Positions 42,177 to 50,615 of a DNA stretch of 64,000 nucleotides are shown piece after piece. The notes under the pieces were generated by a model. It worked only from the letters and a program-made list of their open reading frames with translations, had not been told where the DNA came from and ran no database searches. A program made the translations under genes and the position numbers. The stretch is from Clostridia bacterium. Its GTDB lineage: Bacteria; Bacillota; Clostridia; Christensenellales; Aristaeellaceae. The stretch lies in assembly GCA_017447185.1 (NCBI GenBank), contig JAFSOC010000014.1:83594-147593 (forward strand), read 5' to 3'. The stretch's first letter is position 1, and each line of letters starts with the position of its first letter.

Positions 42177-44211
42177 ACGGCTTGCCGTATTATTCCTCTG
42201 CCTGCTGTTTCTCCTGCAGGGAACTGTATCATCAGCGGAAGGCGCGGATCATCCGCCTTCTGCTTTCTTTCATCTTCCGGTCATTGAAGATGATTCCCGG
42301 AGTTCTTCCGGGCTGAAAGCAACCTGGAGCTGTGTATATTTCGGCAGTTATCCCTCCGCGGAAGTTGTAAACAGCGCGTGGGATTCTGTAGATGATTACG
42401 CCCTGCAGGAAGGCGATCTGATCCGGGATGACGCTTTGTACGCCCGGCTGGAAGCGGCAGACTGGCAGACGGACATCCTGGAGCTGGACGGAATATCCTA
42501 CCTCCGGATCGGGCTTGACCGCGCGCCCGCCTCCGGCGGTACACGGGAGCAGCATTACCGCTGGGACTACAGCCTTCCCTGGCATTATTTCCGGATTCAG
42601 CCTGTCCGCTGGCGGATTCTGGATCTGCAGGACCACAAGGCACTGCTGCTTGCAGACCGCATGCCGGATTGCGTTCCGTTCCACGGGGCGGATGCGGACA
42701 CGGCCTGGGACAGGAGCACCCTGCGCAGTTGGCTGAACGGTTACGGTGCCGAAGCCAATGACCTGAAAGCCGACTATACCGGAAACGGCTTTATTGACCG
42801 CGCCTTTACGCCCCGCGAACGGGAAGCCATCCTCCCCTCACCATGCCGCAATCCGGCCAACCGGGATTACGGAACGGGCAGCGGCACAGACACGGAGGAC
42901 TGCCTCTTTATTCTTTCCAACGAAGAAGTTTTTGAAGGGGAAAATGCCGGGCGTTACGGCTTTTCCCCCGGCCGGGATTATGACGACCCGGCCAAGCGCT
43001 TCACTTCCACCCTGTATGCGAAATGCCGGGGAGCCTGGTGGTCCCCGGTGGATGCGTATGCCGGAAATTCCTTCTGGTTCATGCGCACCAGCGGCTACAC
43101 TCCCCGCAGCGTCACATACATCTGCGACTTCGGATATATCTACAGCAAGGGAACACTGGTGACCTGCGACGATGCGGGCGTACTTCCTGCCATGTGGATT
43201 GACCTGGACAAAGCGGAACTGACAGACGCGGGCGAAACCGTATCCACCGATATCATCCGCACTTCAGATTCCCTCGCGGCATCCTTTCCTGTGCCGGATA
43301 TCGGAAACCCGGTCATTACAGCAGACGACACCGTGCCCGGCGGCTGCTTCACCCGGTGGAACGCGGTTGCCTTCGGCCATTATCCACAAACGGAAATCCT
43401 CAGGAAACCGTCGACAGATGGAAACTCCGGAACTTTCGGAAATACGGAAGCCAATCCGGAACTGTTCGCGAAACTCGAAGCTGCCGCCGGGGATTCCGGC
43501 AGTGAGGTCACCATCGGTTCCCGGAAATACATCCGGCTGGAAAGCCGCTGGTTCCGCTGCGATCCGATTATCTGGCGGGTACTGGAGGTGGCCGACGGAA
43601 CAGCGCTGCTGCTGGCGGACCAGTGCCTCGACTGTGCTCCCTATCATACCGAGTACAGGGATGTGGCATGGGAACAGTCTGACCTGCGTTCCTGGCTGAA
43701 CGGGACGCTGAAGGGCCATACCGATGTCTATGGTGCACGGTCCTTCACGGAAACAGCCTTCACCGGGGAGGAACTCCGTTCCCTGATGGTTTCCGCCATA
43801 TCCAATGAGTCCAACTACTATTATGGCACAGGCTGTGGTTCCGGAACCCGTGACAGGGTCTTCCTTCTTTCTGAAGAGGACGTGTTCCATTCTGAAAAAG
43901 CGAAGAAATACGGTTTCAGGCTCAGCGATTCCGATGCGGACCCCGGACGGAAGATGCGGCCCACCGCCTACGCCGCTGCCCGCGGTGCATGGCAGTCCGT
44001 AAACAGTGCAACCGCCGGGATCGGCTTCTGGTTCCTCCGTACAAACGGATATACCCGGGACAATGTCGTCTATGCCGGTGAAAAAGGATACCTGTATAAC
44101 CGCGGAATCCCGGTTACCTGTCCGGATGCAGGAATTGTTCCGGCCATCCGGATCCGGCTTGGTCTCTCCCCGGTAATCCGGGTGGAAGACATTTCGACCC
44201 GTCCGGACTGA
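42160..44211 (+). CDS. Secreted protein with two DUF6273-like domains
   Basis: A 683-residue exported protein. A signal peptide (MRIANKRLAVLFLCLLFLLQ, cleavage after VSSAEG) is followed by two halves of about 300 residues with the same order of motifs: VYFGSYP or VAFGHYPQTEI, then RIQPVRWRIL or DPIIWRVLE, then LRSWLNG, then the YGTG(S/C)G patch and FWF(M/L)RT.GYT near the end of each half. This is the DUF6273 pattern, seen in many secreted proteins of gut Firmicutes and of unknown function. It starts within the 3' end of the GGDEF gene, which suggests translational coupling and a shared role. Confidence 0.85.
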   Translation: MRIANKRLAVLFLCLLFLLQGTVSSAEGADHPPSAFFHLPVIEDDSRSSSGLKATWSCVYFGSYPSAEVVNSAWDSVDDYALQEGDLIRDDALYARLEAADWQTDILELDGISYLRIGLDRAPASGGTREQHYRWDYSLPWHYFRIQPVRWRILDLQDHKALLLADRMPDCVPFHGADADTAWDRSTLRSWLNGYGAEANDLKADYTGNGFIDRAFTPREREAILPSPCRNPANRDYGTGSGTDTEDCLFILSNEEVFEGENAGRYGFSPGRDYDDPAKRFTSTLYAKCRGAWWSPVDAYAGNSFWFMRTSGYTPRSVTYICDFGYIYSKGTLVTCDDAGVLPAMWIDLDKAELTDAGETVSTDIIRTSDSLAASFPVPDIGNPVITADDTVPGGCFTRWNAVAFGHYPQTEILRKPSTDGNSGTFGNTEANPELFAKLEAAAGDSGSEVTIGSRKYIRLESRWFRCDPIIWRVLEVADGTALLLADQCLDCAPYHTEYRDVAWEQSDLRSWLNGTLKGHTDVYGARSFTETAFTGEELRSLMVSAISNESNYYYGTGCGSGTRDRVFLLSEEDVFHSEKAKKYGFRLSDSDADPGRKMRPTAYAAARGAWQSVNSATAGIGFWFLRTNGYTRDNVVYAGEKGYLYNRGIPVTCPDAGIVPAIRIRLGLSPVIRVEDISTRPD

Positions 44212-44246
44212 TACCGTACAGGCTGCCGGTCAGTTTTGCGTTGCCC

Positions 44247-44275
44247 TTGACTTTAGCGTAATAAAGTGCTATTGT
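44247..44275 (+). promoter_or_regulatory. Promoter for the amino-acid ABC importer
   Basis: TTGACT (44247-44252) and TATTGT (44270-44275) separated by 17 bp. The leader contains a short GGGGACAG/CTGTTCCC hairpin without a T-run. Confidence 0.65.
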
Positions 44276-44338
44276 ACTGAACATGACGGGGACAGACTGT
44301 TCCCGCGAATATGATGTGAAAACGGGAGGTTTTTACGT

Positions 44339-45118
44339 ATGAAAAAGATCATTGCCCTGCTGCTGTGCCTGATGCTGGTCGCTGTTGCAGCGTTCGCGGT
44401 TGCCGAAGGAGAAAGCGATAAGGCTTATGTCCTTGAAAAAGGCACACTGATTGTCGGTATTACCGATTTCGAGCCCATGGATTACAAAAATGAAGCCGGC
44501 GAATGGATCGGCTTTGATGCTGACCTGGCCGTCGCTTTTGCCAATTATCTCGGTGTGAAAGTGGAATTTCAGGAAATCGACTGGGACAACAAGATTTTCG
44601 AACTGAACGGAAAGAACATCGACTGCGTCTGGAACGGCATGACCCTTACGGACGAAGTGCTCTCCGCTATGACCTGCTCCAAGCCCTATATGAACAACGC
44701 ACAGATCGTTGTCATGCGCGCGGACAAGATCGCAGACTACGCCACCGTTGAAAGCCTGTCCTCCCTGATCTTTGCTGTGGAAGCCGGAAGCGCCGGTGAA
44801 GCCGAAGTGAACGCCCTGGGTTATCAGGTGAACGCCGTGCAGAACCAGGCTGCCGCCCTCATGGAAGTGAAGGCCGGCACCTCTGATGCCGCTGTGATCG
44901 ACGCGCTGATGGCTGCCGCCATGGTCGGCGAAGGCACCAGCTATGCGGATCTCGCCTATTCCCTGCCGCTGAATGAGGAACAGTACGGTGTCGGCTTCCG
45001 GACCGGTTCCGACCTGGCTGCCGAACTGGATGCTTTCCTGGCTGCTTCCGCTGCCGACGGTACGCTGCAGAAGGTTGCGGAAACCTATAAAGTGCAGGCT
45101 GCCATCGTTACGGAATAA
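44339..45118 (+). CDS. Amino-acid ABC transporter, substrate-binding protein
   Basis: A 259-residue exported solute-binding protein of family 3 (SBP_bac_3). The signal peptide is MKKIIALLLCLMLVAVAAFA with cleavage near AVAEG. GTLIVGITDFEPMDYKNEAG and WIGFDADLAVAFANYLGVKV are the classic lobe-1 motifs of polar amino-acid binding proteins, and DCVWNGMTLTDE the hinge region. It delivers a polar amino acid such as glutamine, cystine or arginine to the permease downstream; the ligand cannot be fixed from sequence. First gene of a three-gene importer operon. Confidence 0.93.
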   Translation: MKKIIALLLCLMLVAVAAFAVAEGESDKAYVLEKGTLIVGITDFEPMDYKNEAGEWIGFDADLAVAFANYLGVKVEFQEIDWDNKIFELNGKNIDCVWNGMTLTDEVLSAMTCSKPYMNNAQIVVMRADKIADYATVESLSSLIFAVEAGSAGEAEVNALGYQVNAVQNQAAALMEVKAGTSDAAVIDALMAAAMVGEGTSYADLAYSLPLNEEQYGVGFRTGSDLAAELDAFLAASAADGTLQKVAETYKVQAAIVTE

Positions 45119-45135
45119 TTCCTGAAAGTTTTTCC

Positions 45136-45159
45136 GGCAGGCGGAAGCTTCCGCCTGCC
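45136..45159 (+). promoter_or_regulatory. Intercistronic hairpin between binding protein and permease genes
   Basis: Perfect 9-bp stem GGCAGGCGG/CCGCCTGCC with loop AAGCTT and no strong T-run. Such hairpins after binding-protein genes usually protect the upstream mRNA or reduce read-through, giving more binding protein than permease. Confidence 0.6.
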
Positions 45160-45191
45160 GACTATTTGTTTTATTCTACCGGAGGTTTTCC

Positions 45192-45875
45192 ATGAGCTTT
45201 GGTGAACAGTTGCCGATTGTTTTTTCTGCCCTGAACACCGGTTTCCTGCAGACGATGCGCCTGTTCCTGATTACGCTGGTGGGCGCGCTCCCGCTGGGAA
45301 TGCTGCTGGCCATCGGGGAGATGTCCCGTTTCCGTCTCCTGCGCACAATCATTAAGACGGTCGTCTGGATTATCCGCGGATCCCCGCTGATGATCCAGCT
45401 GCTGATCATCTTCTACTTCCCCGGACTGGTTTTCAACACGCCCCTGTGGGGCAGCGGAGAAAGCGGCCGCCTGGCTGCCGCTTCGGTGGCCTTCATCATC
45501 AATTACGCCTGCTATTTCTGCGAAATTTTCCGCGGCGGTATCCAGTCGATCCCTGTGGGGCAGGAAGAAGCCGGCCTGGTCCTGGGCATGAAACCGACCC
45601 AGATCTTTTTCCGGGTCAAGCTCCTTCAGGTCATCAAAGCCATCCTTCCGCCGATATCCAATGAAATTATTACCCTTGTCAAGGATACCTCCCTAGCCCG
45701 TATCATCGCCCTGCAGGAAATCATCTGGGCCGGCCAGGCCTTTATGAAGGGCAGCCGGGGGATCTCCGGCGTGATCTGGCCCCTGTTCTTTACCGGCGTT
45801 TATTACCTGGCTTTTACCGGCATCCTGACGCTGCTATTCGGGCGTCTGGAGAAAAAGCTCAGCTTTTTCCGCTGA
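45192..45875 (+). CDS. Amino-acid ABC transporter, permease
   Basis: A 227-residue membrane protein of the HisMQ/GlnP family with about five spans. GFLQTMRLFLITLVGALPLG is the typical N-terminal segment, and the EAA loop, which contacts the ATPase, is EEAGLVLGMKPTQIFFRVKL. FVFNTPLWG-like and YYLAFTGILTLLFGRLEKKL segments close the protein. It probably forms a homodimer with two copies of the ATPase. It starts 73 bp after the binding-protein gene and ends 20 bp before the ATPase gene. Confidence 0.93.
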   Translation: MSFGEQLPIVFSALNTGFLQTMRLFLITLVGALPLGMLLAIGEMSRFRLLRTIIKTVVWIIRGSPLMIQLLIIFYFPGLVFNTPLWGSGESGRLAAASVAFIINYACYFCEIFRGGIQSIPVGQEEAGLVLGMKPTQIFFRVKLLQVIKAILPPISNEIITLVKDTSLARIIALQEIIWAGQAFMKGSRGISGVIWPLFFTGVYYLAFTGILTLLFGRLEKKLSFFR

Positions 45876-45895
45876 GGGAAAGGAGGATTTGATCA

Positions 45896-46684
45896 ATGGC
45901 GATTCTTGAAGTACAGAACCTCCGGAAATCTTTCGGTTCCACACTGGTCCTGGATGATATTTCCTTTACCATGGAAAAAGGAGCCGTCCTTTCCCTGATC
46001 GGCTCCTCCGGCAGCGGAAAAACAACGCTGCTGCGTTGCCTGAATTTCCTGGAGCAGCCGGACTCCGGAATCATCCGGGTCAACGGCGAAACGCTCCTGG
46101 ACGCTGCCGCTGCCACCGCTTCAGACTTCCATCGCAATCTCCGCCTGAAGCGTCTCCATTTCGGCCTGGTGTTCCAGTCCTTCAATCTCTTTCCCCAGTA
46201 TACTGCCCTTGAAAACGTGATGCTGGCCGAAAAACTGCTGGCCAGGGAGCAGCCGGACTGGAAAGAGCGGAAAGCCGCCCGGCTGCAGGAAATCCAGGCG
46301 CATGCGGAAAGCCTGCTGGCGGATATGGGGCTGAAGGACCGGATGAACAATTACCCCCATCAGCTTTCCGGCGGCCAGTGCCAGCGCGTGGCGATTGCCC
46401 GTGCCCTGGCTCTGAATCCGGATATCCTCTGCTTTGACGAACCCACTTCCGCGCTGGATCCGGAACTGACCGGTGAAGTTCTCCGGGTGATCCGGAGTCT
46501 CGCCTCCCTGCATACCACTATGATCATTGTCACCCATGAAATGAGTTTCGCCCGGGATGTGGCGGATCATATCATTTTCCTCGACAGCGGGAAAATCTGC
46601 GAGGAGGGAACGCCGGAAGAGGTGTTCGGAAATCCACAGCAGGAGCGGACACGCCAGTTCCTTTCCAATTACGCGCAGCAGTAA
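45896..46684 (+). CDS. Amino-acid ABC transporter, ATP-binding protein
   Basis: A 262-residue ABC ATPase of the GlnQ/HisP class. Walker A GSSGSGKTTLLR near 36, Q-loop FGLVFQSFNLFPQY, signature LSGGQCQRVAIARA near 157, Walker B ILCFDEPTSALDPE and the switch histidine in IIVTHEMSFARDVADHIIFL are all intact. The tail GTPEEVFGNPQQERTRQFL is characteristic of polar amino-acid importers. Completes the importer with the two preceding genes. Confidence 0.95.
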   Translation: MAILEVQNLRKSFGSTLVLDDISFTMEKGAVLSLIGSSGSGKTTLLRCLNFLEQPDSGIIRVNGETLLDAAAATASDFHRNLRLKRLHFGLVFQSFNLFPQYTALENVMLAEKLLAREQPDWKERKAARLQEIQAHAESLLADMGLKDRMNNYPHQLSGGQCQRVAIARALALNPDILCFDEPTSALDPELTGEVLRVIRSLASLHTTMIIVTHEMSFARDVADHIIFLDSGKICEEGTPEEVFGNPQQERTRQFLSNYAQQ

Positions 46685-46830
46685 TCCCTGACTCCGCGCT
46701 TTTTCATCGGGCGGGTGAGCTTTCGCCGTTCCATGGCGATCTGCATCATCCGCTCGTTTTTTCGTCTTTTGCTCACAGGTAACGGTCCCTGTGGACCAGT
46801 ACAACACGGTATATATCCTGATTGGTCAAT

Positions 46831-47739
46831 TCATATCAGTCCCCCTTCTTTCCGGATCTGTTTACGGTAACGGTACACCTTTTTCCCAAAGGTGCCCATA
46901 TAAGCCATTTCTTCCCAGCCATCCGCCAGGAGCTGGTCGTTGGGGCCGGGCTCCGAGTGCTGGTCGCCGGGCACATCCAGCAGCCACCCGCCGGATTTTG
47001 TGACCCGGGTCAGCTCATCCACTTCCTCCCGGAAGCGGTCCCCGACCACGTGTCCGCTCATCACCACATCAAAACTGTTGTCCGGGAAGGGCAGGCTGTC
47101 GCAGAGGCCGTCACATACCCGCATGTTGCAGATCCCCTTCCGGGCGATTTCATCCCGCATATACTCCCGCAGGGAATCCACCGGTTCACTGGCCACAACA
47201 AACGCGGCCTTTTCCGCGGCGGCAAACGCCAGCCGTCCTGTTCCGCTGCCGACATCCAGCACGGTTTTTCCGTCCAGTTCGCAAAGCTCCTGCAGGCGTT
47301 CCCTGTGCCACCCGTAGATGAAATCACACTTCTCCGTCATCACCTCCGGCGTCGTATAAATCACAAAATCCTCATACGCGCCGAGCACGGCCACCTCCGC
47401 AGCCCGGAATGCTTCCGGCGAAAGGCCTTCCGGTGTCTTTGCCATCAGGGCCCGGATTTTTTCCTTCATTTCCGGGCATTTGTGTTCAAACAGCCACGCC
47501 GCCTTCGGGTTTGCCTTCAGGGCGGCAGCCATGGCCGTTTCGGTTTCTCCTTCCAGGTATTCCAGCATGAGCCGGATCTGGAAGCGTTCCATCCGCAGCA
47601 TACAGTCAAATGTATAATCTTCCGGATTGATCCATCCAAGAATTCCCATCATTTCCTCCTGTCCCGGCTTTTCGCCGGATTCTTTACTGTGATCATCGTC
47701 AATGGTTTCCTGAATCATTTCAAAATCATTTTTACGCAT
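46831..47739 (-). CDS. SAM-dependent methyltransferase behind a leader-peptide attenuator
   Basis: A 302-residue class I methyltransferase. Residues 1-150 are mostly helical and unrecognised; motif I LDVGSGTGRLA lies at 161-171, the acidic loop at VASEPVDSLREYM, and LPFPDNSFDVVMSGHVVGDR is motif IV. The start is taken as the ATG at 47739, 11 bp after AAGGAGG; a GTG 13 codons upstream lies within the terminator-to-RBS stretch. The substrate is unknown. Upstream lie a 30-codon leader ORF and two terminator-like hairpins, an arrangement often used by ribosome-stress or antibiotic-induced genes such as rRNA methyltransferases; this is inference from layout only. Confidence 0.8.
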   Translation of the reverse strand: MRKNDFEMIQETIDDDHSKESGEKPGQEEMMGILGWINPEDYTFDCMLRMERFQIRLMLEYLEGETETAMAAALKANPKAAWLFEHKCPEMKEKIRALMAKTPEGLSPEAFRAAEVAVLGAYEDFVIYTTPEVMTEKCDFIYGWHRERLQELCELDGKTVLDVGSGTGRLAFAAAEKAAFVVASEPVDSLREYMRDEIARKGICNMRVCDGLCDSLPFPDNSFDVVMSGHVVGDRFREEVDELTRVTKSGGWLLDVPGDQHSEPGPNDQLLADGWEEMAYMGTFGKKVYRYRKQIRKEGGLI

Positions 47740-47780
47740 ATCATCATCTGCCTCCTTTTTGCGCCCGGTTTTGGACACGT

Positions 47781-47810
47781 AAAAACCGCTTATCCGTCAT
47801 GGATAAGCGG
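47781..47810 (-). promoter_or_regulatory. Leader terminator 2 ahead of the methyltransferase
   Basis: A perfect 10-bp hairpin CCGCTTATCC/GGATAAGCGG with a 5-nt loop, followed on the minus strand by TTTTTACG. It lies between the leader ORF stop and the methyltransferase ribosome binding site, so full-length mRNA requires read-through. Confidence 0.75.
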
Positions 47811-47820
47811 CCGGTCAAAC

Positions 47821-47852
47821 AAAAGAGCGGAATTATTCCGGTCTGCTCTTCG
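47821..47852 (-). promoter_or_regulatory. Leader terminator 1 overlapping the leader ORF stop
   Basis: On the minus strand AAGAG pairs with CTCTT and CGGA with TCCG, followed by TTTTG. The 5' arm, CGAAGAGC (47852-47845), is also perfectly complementary to GCTCTTCG (47934-47927) next to the leader start codon. The two pairings exclude each other. Confidence 0.6.
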
Positions 47853-47925
47853 GATGATCGGACACAAAACCAGTGCGGATATTCTTCTGATTGTTTTCCA
47901 TTGCTGCATTCTTCACTGTCCGCAT
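47833..47925 (-). CDS. Putative 30-residue leader peptide
   Basis: A small ORF with a good ribosome binding site (GGGAGG 8-9 bp before ATG) encodes a 30-residue peptide starting MRTVKNAAMENNQK and ending SRPE. It sits between the promoter at 47959-47988 and two terminator-like hairpins ahead of the methyltransferase gene. The sequence just before its start codon can pair with the end of the ORF, so ribosome movement or stalling on it would change the leader fold. I do not recognise the peptide as a member of a known leader family. Confidence 0.6.
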   Translation of the reverse strand: MRTVKNAAMENNQKNIRTGFVSDHPKSRPE

Positions 47926-47958
47926 ACGAAGAGCCTCCCTTCTTCCAGATTCAGTGTG

Positions 47959-47988
47959 AGTATACTATGAATCCCCACGCAGCGTCAA
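47959..47988 (-). promoter_or_regulatory. Promoter for the leader peptide/methyltransferase transcript
   Basis: On the minus strand TTGACG (47988-47983) and TATACT (47964-47959) are 18 bp apart. It is divergent from, and nearly abuts, the promoter of the first aldo/keto reductase. Confidence 0.65.
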
Positions 47989-48003
47989 GAATCCGCTGCT
48001 TTC

Positions 48004-48031
48004 TTGACAAACTGTTTCCAGGCAGTACAAT
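48004..48031 (+). promoter_or_regulatory. Promoter for aldo/keto reductase 1
   Basis: TTGACA (48004-48009) and TACAAT (48026-48031) separated by 16 bp, 60 bp before the start codon. Confidence 0.65.
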
Positions 48032-48091
48032 GATCCTGGAACGAAAACCGTATCTTTTTACCGCAGAGAATACCAAACGGAGGAAACCGAT

Positions 48092-49294
48092 ATGCAGTAC
48101 CGCATAGATAAATACGGCCGGGAACTTTCTGTCCTGGGCTTCGGCTGCATGCGCTTTACAAAAAACGGAAACACCATCGACCTGGACAAGGCGGAAACGG
48201 AAATCATGGCCGCCTTTCATGCCGGGGTGAATTATTATGACACCGCCTATATCTACCCCGGCAGCGAGGTCCTCCTGGGCACCGTGCTGGAACGCAACGG
48301 GATCCGGGATCAGGTGAATATCGCCACGAAGCTTCCCCAGTACATGATCCGCAGCATCGCCCACGCGGAAAAAATCTTCCAGGAAGAGCTTTCCCGCCTC
48401 CGGACGGATTATGTCGACTACTACCTGATGCATATGCTGACGGATCTCGCGCAGTGGGAACGCCTGAAGCAGCTCGGCATCCTGGACTGGATCCGGGAAA
48501 AAAAGGCTTCCGGCGCCATCCGGAACATCGGCTTTTCCTATCACGGAAACACGGAAAACTTCCTGAAGATCCTGCAGGACTATGACTGGGAATTCTGCCA
48601 GATACAGTACAATTACCTGGATGAAACGACGCAGGCCGGCGCGGCAGGGCTGAAGGCTGCCGCGGCGAAAGGCATCCCCGTCATCATCATGGAGCCGCTC
48701 CGGGGCGGAAAACTGGTGAACCTGCTCCCTCCGGATGCAAAGAAGGCGATTGCGGAAAATGAACGTTCCTGGTCTCCTGCCGCCTGGTCTTTCCGCTGGC
48801 TGTATAACCAGCCGGAGGTCACGGTGGTCCTTTCCGGCATGAATTCGCTGGAGATGGTCGCTGAAAATGTGGAAACAGCAAACACTGCCCGCGCCGGCGA
48901 CTTAACAGAAGCGGATTTCGACCTCCTGGAAAGAGTGAAGAAAGCCATCCGCGCCGGGGAAAAAGTCGGCTGCACCGCCTGCCGTTACTGCATGCCCTGC
49001 CCGAAAGGCGTCGACATCCCGGGCATCTTCCGCTGCTATAACGCCATGTATTCCGAAGGGAAAACCGACGCGCGCTTCCAGTTTGCCCAGACCGTCGGCC
49101 TGACCCGGGAACCGGCCTTCGCCACCCAGTGCGTCGGATGCGGCAAATGCGAACAGCACTGTCCCCAGGGCATCCCGATCCGGGAAAAACTGAAGGAAGC
49201 GGACAGGGCACTTCGTCCCCTGCCGTACAAAATCGGGATCAATGTGGCACGGGCTTTCATGGTACGGAAAGGCAGAAAACGCAAAGATTCTTGA
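48092..49294 (+). CDS. Aldo/keto reductase with C-terminal ferredoxin domain (copy 1)
   Basis: A 400-residue oxidoreductase. The barrel (1 to about 280) has the tetrad DTAYIYPG, IATKLPQ and DYYLMHML. The tail holds CTACRYCMPCPKGVDIPGIF and CVGCGKCEQHCPQG, which suggests iron-sulfur clusters, so electrons may come from ferredoxin-like partners as well as NAD(P)H. GGAGG precedes the ATG. The gene is followed by a paralogue of similar layout after 87 bp. The substrates of this Clostridia-rich family are mostly unknown. Confidence 0.9.
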   Translation: MQYRIDKYGRELSVLGFGCMRFTKNGNTIDLDKAETEIMAAFHAGVNYYDTAYIYPGSEVLLGTVLERNGIRDQVNIATKLPQYMIRSIAHAEKIFQEELSRLRTDYVDYYLMHMLTDLAQWERLKQLGILDWIREKKASGAIRNIGFSYHGNTENFLKILQDYDWEFCQIQYNYLDETTQAGAAGLKAAAAKGIPVIIMEPLRGGKLVNLLPPDAKKAIAENERSWSPAAWSFRWLYNQPEVTVVLSGMNSLEMVAENVETANTARAGDLTEADFDLLERVKKAIRAGEKVGCTACRYCMPCPKGVDIPGIFRCYNAMYSEGKTDARFQFAQTVGLTREPAFATQCVGCGKCEQHCPQGIPIREKLKEADRALRPLPYKIGINVARAFMVRKGRKRKDS

Positions 49295-49321
49295 CTTAGA
49301 GTATACTCCATGGATTATTGT
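49291..49321 (+). promoter_or_regulatory. MerR-type promoter for aldo/keto reductase 2
   Basis: TTGACT (49291-49296) and TATTGT (49316-49321) are separated by an over-long 19-bp spacer that contains the dyad CTTAGAGTATACTCCATGG. A 19-20-bp spacer holding an operator is the hallmark of promoters activated by MerR-family proteins, which twist the DNA to realign the two elements. The -35 element overlaps the stop codon of reductase 1. Confidence 0.65.
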
Positions 49322-49381
49322 TATCCCACAGCATCAGAAACGGAAAAACAGACGGCCCTGCAACAAAGGAGGATCTGCATT

Positions 49382-50527
49382 ATGAAATACCGCACCATGG
49401 GAAAACTCGGCATCCAGGCTTCCGCTTTCGGCCTGGGCTGCATGCGCTTCAACGGGCCCGCTTCCGGCGACAGCACCATTGACGAGCAGAAAGCCATCTC
49501 CCTGATCCGCAAAGCCATTGACGGCGGCGTGACATACCTGGACACCGCGTATGTCTACCTGGGCAAAACCTCGGAAATCGTGCTGGGCAAAGCGCTGCTG
49601 GACGGATACAGTGACAGGGTCACCATCGCCACCAAGATGCCCGCGGAAGCCGTGAAAGACCGGGCCAGCATGGAAGCGCTCCTGGCCGAAGAGCTTGGGA
49701 AGCTGCAGACCGATCATATCGATTTTTACCTGATGCACGGCATCAATAAGGAAAAATGGGAATACTTCAAGTCCATCGGTGCACCGGAGTTCTTCAATGA
49801 CATGAAGAAGGAAGGAAAGATCCGCTACAAGTGCTTCTCCTTCCACGGGCCCTACGAGGAGTTTGAGTATATCCTCAACGACTGGGACTGGGATATGGTC
49901 CAGATCCAGTACAATTTCATGGATATCAACAACCAGGCCGGGACCAAAGGTCTGGAGCTGGCCGGAAGCAAGGGCATTCCGGTAGTGATCATGGAAGGCC
50001 TGTTCGGCGGCCGCCTGGCCAACGCTCCGGACAATGTGCAGGCGCTGTATGACAACTTCCCGGTGAAACGTTCCGCGGTGGAATGGGCTTTCCGGTGGCT
50101 GTGCAACCATCCGGAGGTCTCCGTGGTGCTTTCCGGCTGCAACGAAGCGGAGCAGATTGAGGAAAACCTGCGGATCTTCGACACCGTCGATTCCGGCATC
50201 ATGAGCGCCGACGAGCTGAAGCTGATTGACGACGTGCGCGCCGCCTACATCAGCCGCACCAAGATCGGCTGCACCGGCTGCCGCTATTGCATGCCCTGCC
50301 CGAACGGTGTGAATATCCCTGGCATTTTCTCCGTCTGGAACAATGTCTCGCTCTACAACGTTGATCCGAAATCCGACTGGCAGTACGGCATGATTAAAAA
50401 CCAGGACAGCGGTGCGGACAAGTGCATCGGCTGCGGCGCCTGCGAAGCCGCCTGCCCGCAGCACCTGAACATCATCGAAAGCCTGCAGGCAGCCTGGAGT
50501 GACCTGAACGCTGCCGAGGGAAAATAA
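49382..50527 (+). CDS. Aldo/keto reductase with C-terminal ferredoxin domain (copy 2)
   Basis: A 381-residue paralogue of the preceding gene. The ATG at 49382 follows AAAGGAGG and gives MKYRTMGKLGIQASAFGLGC, the normal start; the longer frame would begin inside the promoter. Tetrad residues are in DTAYVYLGKT, IATKMPA and DFYLMHGI; the cluster motifs are CTGCRYCMPCPNGVNIPGIF and CIGCGACEAACPQH. It has its own MerR-type promoter, so it can be induced independently of copy 1. A strong terminator follows. Confidence 0.92.
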   Translation: MKYRTMGKLGIQASAFGLGCMRFNGPASGDSTIDEQKAISLIRKAIDGGVTYLDTAYVYLGKTSEIVLGKALLDGYSDRVTIATKMPAEAVKDRASMEALLAEELGKLQTDHIDFYLMHGINKEKWEYFKSIGAPEFFNDMKKEGKIRYKCFSFHGPYEEFEYILNDWDWDMVQIQYNFMDINNQAGTKGLELAGSKGIPVVIMEGLFGGRLANAPDNVQALYDNFPVKRSAVEWAFRWLCNHPEVSVVLSGCNEAEQIEENLRIFDTVDSGIMSADELKLIDDVRAAYISRTKIGCTGCRYCMPCPNGVNIPGIFSVWNNVSLYNVDPKSDWQYGMIKNQDSGADKCIGCGACEAACPQHLNIIESLQAAWSDLNAAEGK

Positions 50528-50543
50528 TCTTTCCGTCACAGCA

Positions 50544-50576
50544 CGAAAAGCGGCCCGTTGCATGGGCCGCTTTTCG
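50544..50576 (+). terminator. Bidirectional terminator between reductase 2 and the GH120-like gene
   Basis: Stem CGAAAAGCGGCCC/GGGCCGCTTTTCG with a 7-nt loop, perfect over 13 bp and ending in T-runs on both strands. It serves the two convergent genes. Confidence 0.85.
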
Positions 50577-50615
50577 TTTGGTTACCGTATTGAAACGGAT
50601 TGTAAAAAGCTTGTA

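Noticed and set aside
46685-46830. Short minus-strand frames after the ABC ATPase gene (one encoding YELTNQDIYRVVLVHRDRYL, then a basic 35-residue peptide)
   Set aside because: They overlap the ATPase gene or lack start signals and families; possibly remnants, but not supportable as genes.
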